From assembly GCF_042652645.1 (NCBI RefSeq), contig NZ_JBHSGU010000002.1:1364001-1428000 (forward strand): DNA of 64,000 nucleotides, read 5' to 3'. How positions within the stretch are numbered: the first letter of the stretch is position 1; every line of letters starts with the position of its first letter. Made by a program: the position numbers and the translations under genes. The DNA is from Glaciecola siphonariae. Its GTDB lineage: Bacteria; Pseudomonadota; Gammaproteobacteria; Enterobacterales; Alteromonadaceae. Below, in pieces: positions 44,742 through 54,510 of this stretch. The notes under the pieces were generated by a model. It had not been told where the DNA came from. It ran no database searches and was given only the letters and a program-made list of their open reading frames with translations.

Positions 44742-44813
44742 TTTTATTACTCTCCTTATTTGAACCACATCTACTTATTTATAGGTTTACGATTTATGCA
44801 TACTCGCCGCACA

Positions 44814-45377
44814 CTAGCGCAAGGTTGAGCGCTGAACAGGCTTGAAGCTTTTTCGATGGCTATCGAGGGCCCCATACTTAGCTAATGCAGATAAGTGCAT
44901 GGCGGTTGGATAACCTTTATGCTGATCAAAGCCGTACTCCGGAAACTGATTGTGCAGGCAAAGCATGTCATTGTCACGCGCCACCTTGGCAATAATTGAC
45001 GCCGCCGCAATTTCTTTGTACAGGTCATCGCCTTTAACAATCGCTTCACTTTGATAGCGCCAATTTGGACAGCGATTGCCGTCAACAAGCACCTTGTCGG
45101 GTGCTATTGCTAGCGCCTCGACGGCTCGGGTCATTGCCAACATCGTAGCTTGCAATATGTTGAGTTTATCAATTTCGCTGGGGGTACAACGTCCAATCGC
45201 CCAAGCAAGCGCATGCTCTTTAATGAGCAGGTTAAGCGCTTCTCGCTTTTTCGCGCTCAACTTTTTAGAATCACGAAGACCTTCAATAGGGTGTTTTGGG
45301 TCGAGGATCACGGCAGCGGTCACAACGTCCCCTACCAAAGGGCCTCGGCCCACCTCATCTACGCCAGCAATAAGCAC
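44814..45377 (-). CDS. rnhB: Ribonuclease HII
   Basis: This enzyme of 187 residues cleaves RNA in RNA-DNA hybrids, including single ribonucleotides left in DNA. The type 2 RNase H motif is GVDEVGRGPLVGDVVTAAVI, with the catalytic Asp-Glu pair. Later acidic residues are in KVLVDGNRCP and IAKVARDNDM. It starts 2 bp after the lpxB stop, so it is translated from the same message, and dnaE follows after 72 bp. Confidence 0.95.
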   Translation of the reverse strand: MLIAGVDEVGRGPLVGDVVTAAVILDPKHPIEGLRDSKKLSAKKREALNLLIKEHALAWAIGRCTPSEIDKLNILQATMLAMTRAVEALAIAPDKVLVDGNRCPNWRYQSEAIVKGDDLYKEIAAASIIAKVARDNDMLCLHNQFPEYGFDQHKGYPTAMHLSALAKYGALDSHRKSFKPVQRSTLR

Positions 45378-45379
45378 AG

Positions 45380-46534
45380 TTAGGCCTCATCCGCATTGAT
45401 AAGCACAAGTACCGCTTTGGCTGCCTGTTCATCTGCATTTTGCTGCAAGCTTTTGTGCTGCTCGCGATAGGCATGCATTAGTAAGTCTTGGTCTCGTTCT
45501 AGCTGCTCAAGCAAATGATGACATAGATTTTCAGGGTTAACCTGCTCTTGCAAAAGCTCAGGGACTAAGGCCTGCTCTGCCAAAATATTCGGCAGCGCAA
45601 AATAATCGGGTTTGTACAAACGCTGCATGATGATATAGGTCAAGGCCGACATGCGATAGGCAACCACCATAGGGCGCTTGCAAAGCATTGCCTCAAGTGA
45701 TGCGGTTCCGGAGGTTAACAGTACCGCGTCAGCGGCAATCATCAAAGTGCGCGCGGGCTCGCTCGACAGCAAAATTTTCACCGCTGGTTTTAACTCATCG
45801 AGCAAGGCTTCAATTTGCTGTAAGCGCGCCTGATTTGCCGCTGGTATTACTACGTGCAAACCGTCTACATGCTGCTTATATAAGTCAGCTGTCTGTAAAA
45901 ACACCGGCAACATGGATGCAATTTCTTTCGCTCTCGACCCCGGTAAAATAGCCAATACGTGAGCGTCTGTGGATATACTCAGGTTAGCGCGAGCAGACTC
46001 GCGGTCAACCTTTAAAGGGATACTATCGGCCAGTGTATGACCTACATATTGATAAGGAACACTGTATTTATCATAAATGGGCTGTTCGAAAGGAAAGATG
46101 CCCAACACCAAATTAGTGGCTGCGGCAATCTTGTGAATTCGGCCCTCGCGCCATGCCCATACCGTAGGACTCACGTAATGCACTGTTTTGATGCCGCGTG
46201 CTTTTAGCTTTTTAGCCACAGGCAGATTAAAATCGGGCGCATCCACGCCAATAAATACATCAGGCGGATTATCTGTAAAGTAGTCAATCACCATTTTGCG
46301 AATACGCAGAAGCCTTGGCAAATGCTTAACTACCTCAAGCAAACCCATCACCGAAAGCTCGTTTATATCTACTAGGGAATCAATGCCCTGCTCAATCAGG
46401 TGCTGTCCGCCTATGCCGACAATTTCACAGTTAGGATGAAGTGACTTTAAAGACTTAATTAAACCTGCACCGAGAACATCACCAGAGGCCTCTCCAGCGA
46501 CAATACCTATTCTTAAAGGCCTAATGTCAGCCAT
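45380..46534 (-). CDS. lpxB: Lipid A disaccharide synthase
   Basis: This peripheral-membrane glycosyltransferase of 384 residues joins UDP-diacylglucosamine and lipid X to form the lipid A disaccharide. It shows the family start RIGIVAGEASGDVLGAGLIK, and downstream SPTVWAWREGRIHKIA, ILPGSRAKEIASMLPVFLQT and LLTSGTASLEAMLCKRPMVV. It lies 22 bp after lpxA and 2 bp before rnhB in one operon. Confidence 0.97.
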   Translation of the reverse strand: MADIRPLRIGIVAGEASGDVLGAGLIKSLKSLHPNCEIVGIGGQHLIEQGIDSLVDINELSVMGLLEVVKHLPRLLRIRKMVIDYFTDNPPDVFIGVDAPDFNLPVAKKLKARGIKTVHYVSPTVWAWREGRIHKIAAATNLVLGIFPFEQPIYDKYSVPYQYVGHTLADSIPLKVDRESARANLSISTDAHVLAILPGSRAKEIASMLPVFLQTADLYKQHVDGLHVVIPAANQARLQQIEALLDELKPAVKILLSSEPARTLMIAADAVLLTSGTASLEAMLCKRPMVVAYRMSALTYIIMQRLYKPDYFALPNILAEQALVPELLQEQVNPENLCHHLLEQLERDQDLLMHAYREQHKSLQQNADEQAAKAVLVLINADEA

Positions 46535-46556
46535 TTTTATTGCGCCTTGTACAGTG

Positions 46557-47327
46557 TTATCGCGCGATGCCGCGAGTCGCCTTTTCTAAGAACTCTTGCA
46601 ACACCTCAAGTTCTTTTGCGTCTTGCGCCATAGAGTTAATCTGCGCTAGTGCTTCATCGAAGCTATTGCCATTGCGATATAAAACTTTATATGCACGTTT
46701 GACCTTAGTAATTGCTTCTGCACTGAACCCGCGTCGTTTTAAACCTTCTGAATTAATACCTTGAGGGATGTGCTTGATGCCGCTGAACATAACGTAGGGC
46801 GGGAGGTCTTTTAACAGGATTGCGCCACCGCCCGTAAAAGCGTGTGAGCCAATATGACAGAATTGATGCACGGCCGTCATGCCGCCTAAAATAACAAAAT
46901 CGCCAATATGAACATGCCCTGCGATAGTTGCATTATTAGCAAAAATGTTATCGTCACCAATCATACAGTCGTGCGCTATATGAGTATTTACCATCAGCAA
47001 GTTACGGCTTCCGATGCGCGTTAGCGACAGGTCTTGCGTGGTACCGCGATGCACAGTACACGACTCACGAAACACATTATTGTCGCCAATTTCTAAATAC
47101 GTTTTTTCTTGGGCATATTTTTTATCTTGGCAATCTTCACCAATGGAGCAAAATTGAAAAAACACGTTATTTTTACCAATCTTGCTGTGACCTTTTATCA
47201 CCACATGGCTTTTTAAAACGCATCCATCACCAAGCTCAACATTATCGCCTACAAAACAAAATGGGCCTATCTCTACATTTTTACCAATAACGGCATTTTC
47301 AGAAATTACTGACGACGGATGAATCAT
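46557..47327 (-). CDS. lpxA: UDP-N-acetylglucosamine acyltransferase
   Basis: This protein of 256 residues is a left-handed beta-helix enzyme that starts lipid A synthesis by 3-O-acylation of UDP-GlcNAc from acyl-ACP. Hexapeptide repeats run from residue 1 (MIHPSSVISENAVIGKNVEI) to about 190. The catalytic histidine is in VNTHIAHDCMIGDDN, followed by NNATIAGHVHIGDFVILGG. The C-terminal helical domain carries GLKRRGFSAEAITKVKRAYK. It begins 1 bp after the fabZ stop. The next enzyme of the pathway that normally sits nearby, lpxD, is not present here. Confidence 0.97.
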   Translation of the reverse strand: MIHPSSVISENAVIGKNVEIGPFCFVGDNVELGDGCVLKSHVVIKGHSKIGKNNVFFQFCSIGEDCQDKKYAQEKTYLEIGDNNVFRESCTVHRGTTQDLSLTRIGSRNLLMVNTHIAHDCMIGDDNIFANNATIAGHVHIGDFVILGGMTAVHQFCHIGSHAFTGGGAILLKDLPPYVMFSGIKHIPQGINSEGLKRRGFSAEAITKVKRAYKVLYRNGNSFDEALAQINSMAQDAKELEVLQEFLEKATRGIAR

Positions 47328-47328
47328 A

Positions 47329-47775
47329 TTATACGTCTCTCATAGCGCACATAAATTCAGCAACGCATACTTCTTTTGCGTCTACCTTGGCAACACCATG
47401 AAATTTCCATATCCCTCTACGCTCTTTTAGCAGTTTAATTTCCATATCGAGCCGGTCACCGGGCACAACAGGATGCTTGAACCGTGCTTTGTCGATACCT
47501 GCATATAGATACAATTGGTCATTACTTCCCATTGTTTTGAACCCTAACACGCCAGCAGCCTGCGCCATCGACTCAAGAATCAAAACGCCAGGAAAAATAG
47601 GACGGTGCGGAAAATGCCCCGTAAAGCATGGTTCGTTTATGCTAATGTTTTTATACGCTAGGATGGACTCACCAAGGGTATAGTCAGTCACGCGGTCAAG
47701 GAGCAAAAAAGGGTATCGATGCGGGAGCAGCGACATGATTTCGTTTATTTCAATGGTATTGAGCGAATTTGCCAA
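47329..47775 (-). CDS. fabZ: 3-hydroxyacyl-[ACP] dehydratase
   Basis: This hot-dog-fold dehydratase of 148 residues acts in fatty-acid elongation. The catalytic histidine is in FTGHFPHRPIFPGVL and the glutamate in ILESMAQAAGVLGF. The start is TTG 47775 with AGGAGA about 6 nt upstream, giving the usual family opening (INEIMSLLPHRYPFLLLDRV). In most gammaproteobacteria lpxD lies immediately upstream. Here skp and a terminator do, so fabZ-lpxA-lpxB-rnhB probably has its own promoter. Confidence 0.97.
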   Translation of the reverse strand: MANSLNTIEINEIMSLLPHRYPFLLLDRVTDYTLGESILAYKNISINEPCFTGHFPHRPIFPGVLILESMAQAAGVLGFKTMGSNDQLYLYAGIDKARFKHPVVPGDRLDMEIKLLKERRGIWKFHGVAKVDAKEVCVAEFMCAMRDV

Positions 47776-47848
47776 GCCAGTCTCCTAAATAATATGGCTG
47801 AATGTCCTTTTTGGACAAGGTCGCGCTATAAGATACGGTGTCGAGGGG

Positions 47849-47885
47849 GAAAAAGAAATCAGACCAACAAGTGTTGGCCTGATTT
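47849..47885 (-). terminator. Intrinsic terminator between skp and fabZ
   Basis: On the minus strand AAATCAGGCCAA pairs with TTGGTCTGATTT (47856-47885, one G-U pair) around a 6-nt loop, followed by CTTTTT. It lies 14 bp after the skp stop, in the 123-bp gap where lpxD would be expected. It separates the bamA-skp unit from fabZ-lpxA-lpxB. Confidence 0.85.
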
Positions 47886-47898
47886 AGTAGATATTGTC

Positions 47899-48414
47899 TT
47901 AGTTAGCTTTGCTAACTTGAGAAAGTACTTTTTGCGAAATATCATATTCGTCTTTAGCAAATGGAACTGAATTTGCGTTTAACACCATGTCGTAACCTTC
48001 AGCTGCCGCAATGCCGTCAATAGCTTGCTTGATCAAGCCTAAGAGCTTGTTACGCTCTTCTGCGGTGCGAGCCTGCATGTTTTGCTGTAGAGGCTGACCT
48101 TTTTGCTGCATTTGCTGGCCGAGTGTTGCGATTTGCTGCTGCAGTTCGGTTTTTTGCGCTTCACTCATGGTTGCTGCTTCACGCTGTAATTTTTCGACTA
48201 AAAAATTACCTTCTTCGCGCATAGCAGTCACTTCTTGGATTTGCTCTTGAAATTCAGCATTTATTTTTTGCTCGATAACGGCAACCTGCGGTAAAGACTG
48301 CAAAACAAGCTGTACATCAATTACGCCCACTTTTTGTGCCGCACTTGCGACAGTAGAAACTAAAGACATTCCTAAAATGGCTGCAATTGACAGCGCTTTA
48401 TTAAAACTTTTCAA
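47899..48414 (-). CDS. skp: Periplasmic chaperone Skp/OmpH
   Basis: This protein of 171 residues has a signal peptide (start KSFNKALSIAAILGMSLVST, cleavage near ASAA). Then comes the typical QKVGVIDVQLVLQSLP and a long coiled-coil stretch (EQIQEVTAMREEGNFLVEKL to LLGLIKQAIDG), the tentacle arms that hold unfolded outer-membrane proteins. The start is TTG 48414, with AAGGAG 6 nt upstream. The frame opening further out overlaps bamA and is not used. It follows bamA directly, as in relatives. Confidence 0.93.
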   Translation of the reverse strand: MKSFNKALSIAAILGMSLVSTVASAAQKVGVIDVQLVLQSLPQVAVIEQKINAEFQEQIQEVTAMREEGNFLVEKLQREAATMSEAQKTELQQQIATLGQQMQQKGQPLQQNMQARTAEERNKLLGLIKQAIDGIAAAEGYDMVLNANSVPFAKDEYDISQKVLSQVSKAN

Positions 48415-48478
48415 TGTAAACTCCTTGCGTTTATCATACTTACTACATGTAAATTTTGCTGCGCGGATTATACCCTGT

Positions 48479-50950
48479 CTAGAAGGTTGATCCAATGTTG
48501 AAAGTGAAGAATCTTGCATCGTCACCTTCTCTTTCTTTAAGGGCTCTAGAAAAACTAAATACCATGGGGCCCATTGGCGATATCCACTGTACCGATAGGC
48601 CTGCTGAGCTTCGGTATAGTTTCCAATCGCTATAGTCTTGCAAGCCATCGCTACCCTGCTGAACATTTAGATTCTCGTAAGTTTCAAAGTCAAATTCGGT
48701 ATCCCAAACGTTTCCTACATCAAAGAATATGCTTGTTCTAACCGAGTTATCAAAATCTGCTTCCAAAAACGGAGTGGGAACAATGAGCTCAAGACCACCG
48801 AGTGCCATTGCGTTACCGCCTAAACTGCGCTGCGACAAAGCAATGGTATCTTGACTAGGGTCACGCAATATTGGCACACCAGTGGGCGACGTTGTCAGCA
48901 CACTAGAGAAGCGCACTAAACCTCTTGGACCCACAGTGTTGTTTTCAAAACCGCGTAAGGTGTCTGCACCGCCCGCAGTAAAGTTTTCAGTAAACGGTAA
49001 GATTTGCTCAACGCCATCGGTGTCGCCATAACCATTTCCGTAACCAAAACGCAATCGAGCTAACACTGACCAACGTTGATTTCGGGTAAGTGGGAAATAC
49101 CACTTTCCATCTCCCACTAATTTAAAGTAGTTAACGTCTGAATTTGGTGTTGTCACACTAAAGGACGCGCGCTGCGAAGACCCCGCTGTTGGAAACAAAC
49201 CTCGGTTAAGGGTGTTTCGGCTCCAAGTAACTGAGGCTAAGAAACTATCATAATCGATGGGTGCATCAGGGTCTGTCTGGTCGGCAAACTGGTCATAAAA
49301 ACGACGCGTCTGCACGTAGTTGGTATTATCATCGCTCAGCTCAACACTAGAATATGTGAGGCCAAAGCTTATTCGGTTGACTTCGTTTATCGGATAGCCA
49401 ACGTTCGCGCCAACCGACCAACGCTTGCTGTTGTATTGAATAACGCCGAAATCACCGCCGTCAAACTCACTGTAAGCAACACTGCCACCTAAGCTAATGC
49501 CGTCGATAGTGAAGAAGGGGTCTAGGTAAGTAATTTGCGCTTGCTTTTGATACGACACCGTCGATATGTTTAAGCCCACGCGCTTACCGGTTCCCAAGAA
49601 ATTGTCTTGCTGAATGCCCGCTTGCAAACTTAATTTAGTTGCATCACCGTAACCAATACCGGCATTAAATGAGCCTGAGGCTTGCTCTTTGACCGTAAAA
49701 TCAACGTCTACTTTGTCGTCTACACCGGGCACTCGAACGGTCTCATATTCCACTTCTTCCATGTAGGTTAAGCGTGAGAGCTGAGCCTTTGAGCTATCTA
49801 ACAAAGGTTCAGATAGCCAAGTTCCTTCCATTTGGTTGACGTTTTGTCTAAGGACAGCGTCGGAGGTAACGGTATTACCAGCAAAATTAACGCGGCGAAC
49901 GTAAATACGCTTACCAGGGTCAACAGACAGCGTTAATTTAACGGTCTTATCATCTTCGTTAATTTCAGGAATGGTCGTTACGGTAGGATAGGCGTATCCA
50001 AATCGCCCAAGGTATTTGGAAATGAAGTCTTCGGTATATGTAATCTCAGCTTGATTGTATAACTCTCCAGACTCGAGCGGTATAACTTGCGCTAAAAAGT
50101 TCTCAAAGCCGAGTAAATCACCCACCAACTCCACTTCAGATATATTGTACTGCTCACCTTCACTCACGTTCATGGTGACATATATGCCGTCTTTTTCAGG
50201 CGTCATGGCCACTTGCGTTGAATCTATAGAAAACTGCAAGTACCCTCGGTCTTTGTAGTAGCTGGTAATAGTTTCCATATCGCCAGACAGCGTTTGCTGT
50301 TGATAGCGCGTCTCAGAAAGAAAATCCCACCAAGGTGCGTCAAACTGCAGCTCCATTTGCTTGTAGAGCTCGTCATCTTCAAAGATTTCGTTGCCAACGA
50401 TATTAATTTGCTGGATTTTGGCGGCATCGCCCTCTTCAAAAAGTAATTTGAGGTCAACCCGGTTGCGTGGAAGCGGCGTGACTATAGCACTGACGTCAGC
50501 ATTGTACTTACCAATAGAATAGAAAAAGTCTTTAAGGCCATTTTCAATAGAGGTGATAACGGTTCGGTCGAGAGGCTCGCCAATTCGAATATTTGAGTTT
50601 TCTAGGCTTTCTTGCAGCTGCTCGTCTTTTATATCGTCGTTGCCCTCAAACACAATATTGCTGATCGTGGGCCGCTCTGCTACCTCTACAACAAGGATGT
50701 TGCCATCGCGATAAATTTCGACTTTTTCAAAATGCGTAGACGAGTATAAAGACCGAATAAGTTGCGTAATGCGAAAGCGATTCATGGCGTCGCCTCGCTG
50801 CACTGGCAAATAGGTTAAAGCTGCGCCTAAGGCAACTCTTTGCAAACCTTCTACACGAATATCTTCGACCACAAAATCATAGGCAGTTTGTGCAAATGAC
50901 GATGAAGAAAATGCCAAAATGGCTGCTAAAACGAGTTTATTACACTTCAT
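48479..50950 (-). CDS. bamA: Outer membrane protein assembly factor BamA
   Basis: This Omp85 protein of 823 residues has a signal peptide (AAILAFSSSSFAQTA). Five POTRA domains span about 22-420, the first starting FVVEDIRVEGLQRVALGAAL. A 16-strand barrel (about 430-823) ends in aromatic NIGSTF. The barrel loop-6 motif is LRGFE in GADTLRGFENNTVGPRG. It inserts beta-barrel proteins, including the TonB receptor of this window, into the outer membrane. Gene order rseP-bamA-skp is conserved. Confidence 0.97.
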   Translation of the reverse strand: MKCNKLVLAAILAFSSSSFAQTAYDFVVEDIRVEGLQRVALGAALTYLPVQRGDAMNRFRITQLIRSLYSSTHFEKVEIYRDGNILVVEVAERPTISNIVFEGNDDIKDEQLQESLENSNIRIGEPLDRTVITSIENGLKDFFYSIGKYNADVSAIVTPLPRNRVDLKLLFEEGDAAKIQQINIVGNEIFEDDELYKQMELQFDAPWWDFLSETRYQQQTLSGDMETITSYYKDRGYLQFSIDSTQVAMTPEKDGIYVTMNVSEGEQYNISEVELVGDLLGFENFLAQVIPLESGELYNQAEITYTEDFISKYLGRFGYAYPTVTTIPEINEDDKTVKLTLSVDPGKRIYVRRVNFAGNTVTSDAVLRQNVNQMEGTWLSEPLLDSSKAQLSRLTYMEEVEYETVRVPGVDDKVDVDFTVKEQASGSFNAGIGYGDATKLSLQAGIQQDNFLGTGKRVGLNISTVSYQKQAQITYLDPFFTIDGISLGGSVAYSEFDGGDFGVIQYNSKRWSVGANVGYPINEVNRISFGLTYSSVELSDDNTNYVQTRRFYDQFADQTDPDAPIDYDSFLASVTWSRNTLNRGLFPTAGSSQRASFSVTTPNSDVNYFKLVGDGKWYFPLTRNQRWSVLARLRFGYGNGYGDTDGVEQILPFTENFTAGGADTLRGFENNTVGPRGLVRFSSVLTTSPTGVPILRDPSQDTIALSQRSLGGNAMALGGLELIVPTPFLEADFDNSVRTSIFFDVGNVWDTEFDFETYENLNVQQGSDGLQDYSDWKLYRSSAGLSVQWISPMGPMVFSFSRALKEREGDDARFFTFNIGSTF

Positions 50951-50994
50951 TAACTATCTAAATTCCAAGAAACAGTTGCCAGACATTATTATGA

Positions 50995-52344
50995 TTATGT
51001 ATTACGTAAGACATCATTGACGATGGCGGTTGCCATCACGGCAAATAGTATCATGCCGCCAATTTTGAATCCTACCTCCTGGACGGCCTCTGACACAGGC
51101 TTTCCAGTAATCCATTCGATGGTAAAATATAACAGATGCCCGCCATCTAAAATGGGTAACGGCAAAAGATTAATAATACCAAGATTTACGCTAATAAGCG
51201 CCAAAAAACTTAAAAATGCGACAATTCCTATACTCGCACTTATTCCTGCCCCCTGAGCGATAGAAATTGGCCCGCTCAAATTCTTTACTGAAACGTCTCC
51301 GGTTAATAGCTTGCCCAACATTTCAAGGGTAACGCCCATCAAACGCCACGTTTGCTGAGTACCGTCCGCAATAGCCCCAAAAAACCCTAGTTGTGTATGC
51401 TGAATATACTCTTCGGGCCACGGTTCTTGAAACGGCACAACCCCTAAATAACCTTGCTCAGGGGCACCTGGCTTTTGCCCAAACTGCACAATAAGCGATA
51501 TACTTTGTTCGTCTCTCAGTATTTCTAATGTGGCCGATTGATTAGGGCGTTTTTCAATAAATGCGACTATTTGGCTCCAGTTTTCCATGGAGGTTCCATC
51601 TATTTTTTCAATCTTGTCATTTTTGAGCAGGCCACCGCGCTGAGCTGGCGAGCCCTCTTCAACAAAGCCAAGGCTTGTTGTTAATGCTGGTCTGTATGGC
51701 TGAAACCCAAGCGCTGTAAACAAATCGCTCTCATCTGGGTCTATTTTCCAGCCATCAATAGGCAGGCTAATTGTTTGGGTAACACCTCTGCTTTGTTTCA
51801 CCTCAAGAGGAATTGATTGCTCACCACTGAAGGTGGATAGTTCTATGGTGACGTCGCGCCAATCATTGGTTTTATGCCGGCCTACCGCAATGATCTCATC
51901 CCCTACACTTAAGCCTGAGCGAGCCGCGTAAGACTCCTCGGCAATAGCCCCCACAATGGGCTTTGCACTTTGCTGGCCAATCATCCCGATGGCTGCAAGG
52001 GCAAAAATCGCAAAGATAAAATTAACAATCGGCCCTGCGGCAACAATCGCAAAACGCTGCCACACCGGCTGGAAATTAAACGCCACCGCCTTTTGCTCTT
52101 CCGTAATATCATCTACCCTGCCATCGAGCATGCGAACGTAGCCGCCAAGGGGGATCATGGCAATCACAAACTCCATACCACTTGAGGTCACCTTGCGGTA
52201 AATAGGCTTGCCAAACCCTATCGAAAATTTCAGTATTTTTACTTTGCATAGTTTGGCAACGTAATAATGTCCCCATTCATGCACCGCAACCAAAATACCC
52301 AGAGCAATAACAAAAAATAAGATGTTGCGGGCAATGTCCATCAT
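50995..52344 (-). CDS. rseP: Site-2 zinc metalloprotease RseP
   Basis: This inner-membrane protease of 449 residues cleaves anti-sigma factor RseA to release sigma-E. The zinc motif is HEWGH (His22, Glu23, His26) in the first membrane helix, and the second active-site motif is PLPILDGGHLLYF near the C-terminus. Two PDZ domains lie between, including SYAARSGLSVGDEIIAVG and PAQRGGLLKNDKIEKIDG. The start ATG 52344 overlaps the dxr stop by 4 nt (ATGA), so the two are translationally coupled. The frame extension upstream is not used. Confidence 0.95.
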   Translation of the reverse strand: MMDIARNILFFVIALGILVAVHEWGHYYVAKLCKVKILKFSIGFGKPIYRKVTSSGMEFVIAMIPLGGYVRMLDGRVDDITEEQKAVAFNFQPVWQRFAIVAAGPIVNFIFAIFALAAIGMIGQQSAKPIVGAIAEESYAARSGLSVGDEIIAVGRHKTNDWRDVTIELSTFSGEQSIPLEVKQSRGVTQTISLPIDGWKIDPDESDLFTALGFQPYRPALTTSLGFVEEGSPAQRGGLLKNDKIEKIDGTSMENWSQIVAFIEKRPNQSATLEILRDEQSISLIVQFGQKPGAPEQGYLGVVPFQEPWPEEYIQHTQLGFFGAIADGTQQTWRLMGVTLEMLGKLLTGDVSVKNLSGPISIAQGAGISASIGIVAFLSFLALISVNLGIINLLPLPILDGGHLLYFTIEWITGKPVSEAVQEVGFKIGGMILFAVMATAIVNDVLRNT

Positions 52345-53564
52345 TTTTCTCGCCCCTGATGCATCGATGCGCAAACTGACTGAGCAAGGTGCCTGCATGC
52401 TTTGTCGTGTGCGATAATTTCATCGATGGTTTTTAATGTAGGCGTATGCATATTTTCAACTACCTGCAGGTTAACTTTATAAATATCGGTAAAACGAATG
52501 TGCTCGTTTAAAAAAGCTTCCACCGCGATTTCATTCGCGGCATTAAGCGCAGTGGTGGCCGCCTGACCTAGACGACTTGCTCTCATCGCCAAAAATAAAT
52601 TTGGAAAACGCGCCTTTTCAGGTGACTCAAATGAAAAACTCGCCTGCTCAAAAAAGTTCAAATCGCTCACACCTGACTCAATGCGCTCTGGAAACGCAAG
52701 TGCATGAGCAATTGGCGTGCGCATATCTGGATTACCCATTTGCGCAAGTACCGACCCATCTTTGTATTGCACCATCGAATGGATAGTGCTTTGAGGATGG
52801 ATCACGACTTTGATGTTGTCTTCATCTACCCCAAAAAGCCATTTTGCTTCAATAAACTCGAGGCCTTTATTCATCATTGACGCCGAGTCTACTGAAATTT
52901 TACGTCCCATATCCCAGTTCGGGTGGGCGCATGCTTGCTCGGGTGTCACATCGTCAAGCTCAGCGGGCATCAATTCACGAAAAGGCCCGCCAGAAGCAGT
53001 CAATAACAAATGTGAAATTCCGCTGCTATTCGGTTTGGCATATTCGTAATCATGAGGTAGACATTGAAAAATAGCATTATGTTCACTGTCGATTGGAATT
53101 AATGTCGCGCCATGTTTGTTAACCGCATCAATAAATAGCTCACCGCACATAACAAGCGACTCTTTATTCGCCAGTAACACTTTTTTTCCGGCCTTTACCG
53201 CAGCCAGCGTAGGAAGTAGTCCCGCCGCGCCGACAATAGCCGACATAACGGCATCTACCTGCTCAGCAGATGCAATCTCGCAAAGGGCGCGCTCGCCAAA
53301 TAAAATGGTCGCGTCACAATCGCTATTTATCATTGTTGACAAACGCTGTGCGTCTTCTTGGGTGTTAACCACAACGTATTCTGGCAAATACTGATTAGCA
53401 ATATCAGCAAGTTTATCTAACTGTGAATATCCAGACACTGCGTAAAGGTGAAAACGCTGTGGATGCAAGCGCATGACCTCAAGCGTGCTTAGGCCAATAG
53501 AGCCGGTAGCGCCTAAAATTGTGATATTTTGCATGGCCTTAGCGGATTGTTGTGATTCGGTCAT
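52341..53564 (-). CDS. dxr: 1-deoxy-D-xylulose 5-phosphate reductoisomerase
   Basis: This protein of 407 residues catalyses the committed step of the MEP isoprenoid pathway, making methylerythritol phosphate with NADPH. NADPH binding is at NITILGATGSIGLSTLEVMR. Substrate and metal residues are in LIPIDSEHNAIFQCLP and SASMMNKGLEFIEAKWLFGV. ATG 53564 is chosen because AAAGG lies 7 nt upstream. An internal ATG at 53534 is a less likely alternative. Confidence 0.96.
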   Translation of the reverse strand: MTESQQSAKAMQNITILGATGSIGLSTLEVMRLHPQRFHLYAVSGYSQLDKLADIANQYLPEYVVVNTQEDAQRLSTMINSDCDATILFGERALCEIASAEQVDAVMSAIVGAAGLLPTLAAVKAGKKVLLANKESLVMCGELFIDAVNKHGATLIPIDSEHNAIFQCLPHDYEYAKPNSSGISHLLLTASGGPFRELMPAELDDVTPEQACAHPNWDMGRKISVDSASMMNKGLEFIEAKWLFGVDEDNIKVVIHPQSTIHSMVQYKDGSVLAQMGNPDMRTPIAHALAFPERIESGVSDLNFFEQASFSFESPEKARFPNLFLAMRASRLGQAATTALNAANEIAVEAFLNEHIRFTDIYKVNLQVVENMHTPTLKTIDEIIAHDKACRHLAQSVCASMHQGREK

Positions 53565-53646
53565 AGTTAGGCCTTTGTCGCATGCACAATGCAACAAGTA
53601 AAAAAGAAGATTGGGTGCAACATCTTAGTTAACATTGGCGGCTAGT

Positions 53647-54510
53647 TTACGCCATCCAAAGCATGTAGCAGAACGCAAATATTGGAAAGGCCGCAGTTAA
53701 ACTGTCAATTCGGTCCATTACGCCGCCGTGCCCTGGGAGCAGCTTACCGCTATCTTTAATACCTGCACAGCGTTTTACCATTGATTCGTTTAAATCGCCC
53801 AATGCAGATACGGCTACTGTGATCATGCCAATTGCTACATGAATACCTATGCGCGAGGCGTCGAATTGATAGTGCATTGCAGCAAAAGCGATGATAGCAA
53901 AGGACGCCGCAATACCACCAACTAAACCTTCAATTGACTTGCCGGGGGACACATTGGGCCGAAGTTTGTGCTTACCAAACTTTACCCCCACAAAAAAGGC
54001 GCCAATATCTGCCGCCCATACAATACCCAGTACGTAGAACAAAAGTGATGCGCCATAGTTCGGATCTACTTCGTACAGGCTCGTACGCAAACTTACTACA
54101 GCAACCCATGTAGGAATGAGCGTTAAAACACCAAAGGTTGCGCGTATCGCAATCGAGTCCTTCCAAAAATCACTATATTTTGGATAGGCCACAATCATCA
54201 GCAGCGATGCGCTCCACCATAATGCAGCAAGCCATAAACAAAAAGCGAATAACCAATGCAATTCTCCCTGCTGCCATATCTGCTCTGCATCAACAGTAAG
54301 AATCAAAATTGTGCACAGGAGCGCGATGAACAAGGTGAACCAGCCTTTGAATATGCGCGCAGTGATACCCGACATATTTGCCCACTCATAGGCCCCTAAA
54401 CAAATCACGCCAGCGACCGCGATTTTAAAACCCTCTATGGGCAAAAACAAAATGGCCGCCAGAGCCGCGGGCGCCAAAATAATCGCCGTGAGAATACGCT
54501 GTTTTAACAT
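53647..54510 (-). CDS. cdsA: Phosphatidate cytidylyltransferase
   Basis: This polytopic membrane enzyme of 287 residues makes CDP-diacylglycerol from phosphatidate and CTP. About eight membrane helices are visible, and the family signature is at the C-terminus: SALGDLNESMVKRCAGIKDS, then LLPGHGGVMDRIDSLTAAFP. It overlaps the end of uppS by 7 nt, showing coupled translation. Confidence 0.95.
   Translation of the reverse strand: MLKQRILTAIILAPAALAAILFLPIEGFKIAVAGVICLGAYEWANMSGITARIFKGWFTLFIALLCTILILTVDAEQIWQQGELHWLFAFCLWLAALWWSASLLMIVAYPKYSDFWKDSIAIRATFGVLTLIPTWVAVVSLRTSLYEVDPNYGASLLFYVLGIVWAADIGAFFVGVKFGKHKLRPNVSPGKSIEGLVGGIAASFAIIAFAAMHYQFDASRIGIHVAIGMITVAVSALGDLNESMVKRCAGIKDSGKLLPGHGGVMDRIDSLTAAFPIFAFCYMLWMA

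Noticed and set aside
47899..48666. Long frame extending skp by 84 codons upstream
   Set aside because: The extension overlaps the end of bamA. The TTG at 48414 with AAGGAG 6 nt upstream gives a proper signal peptide.
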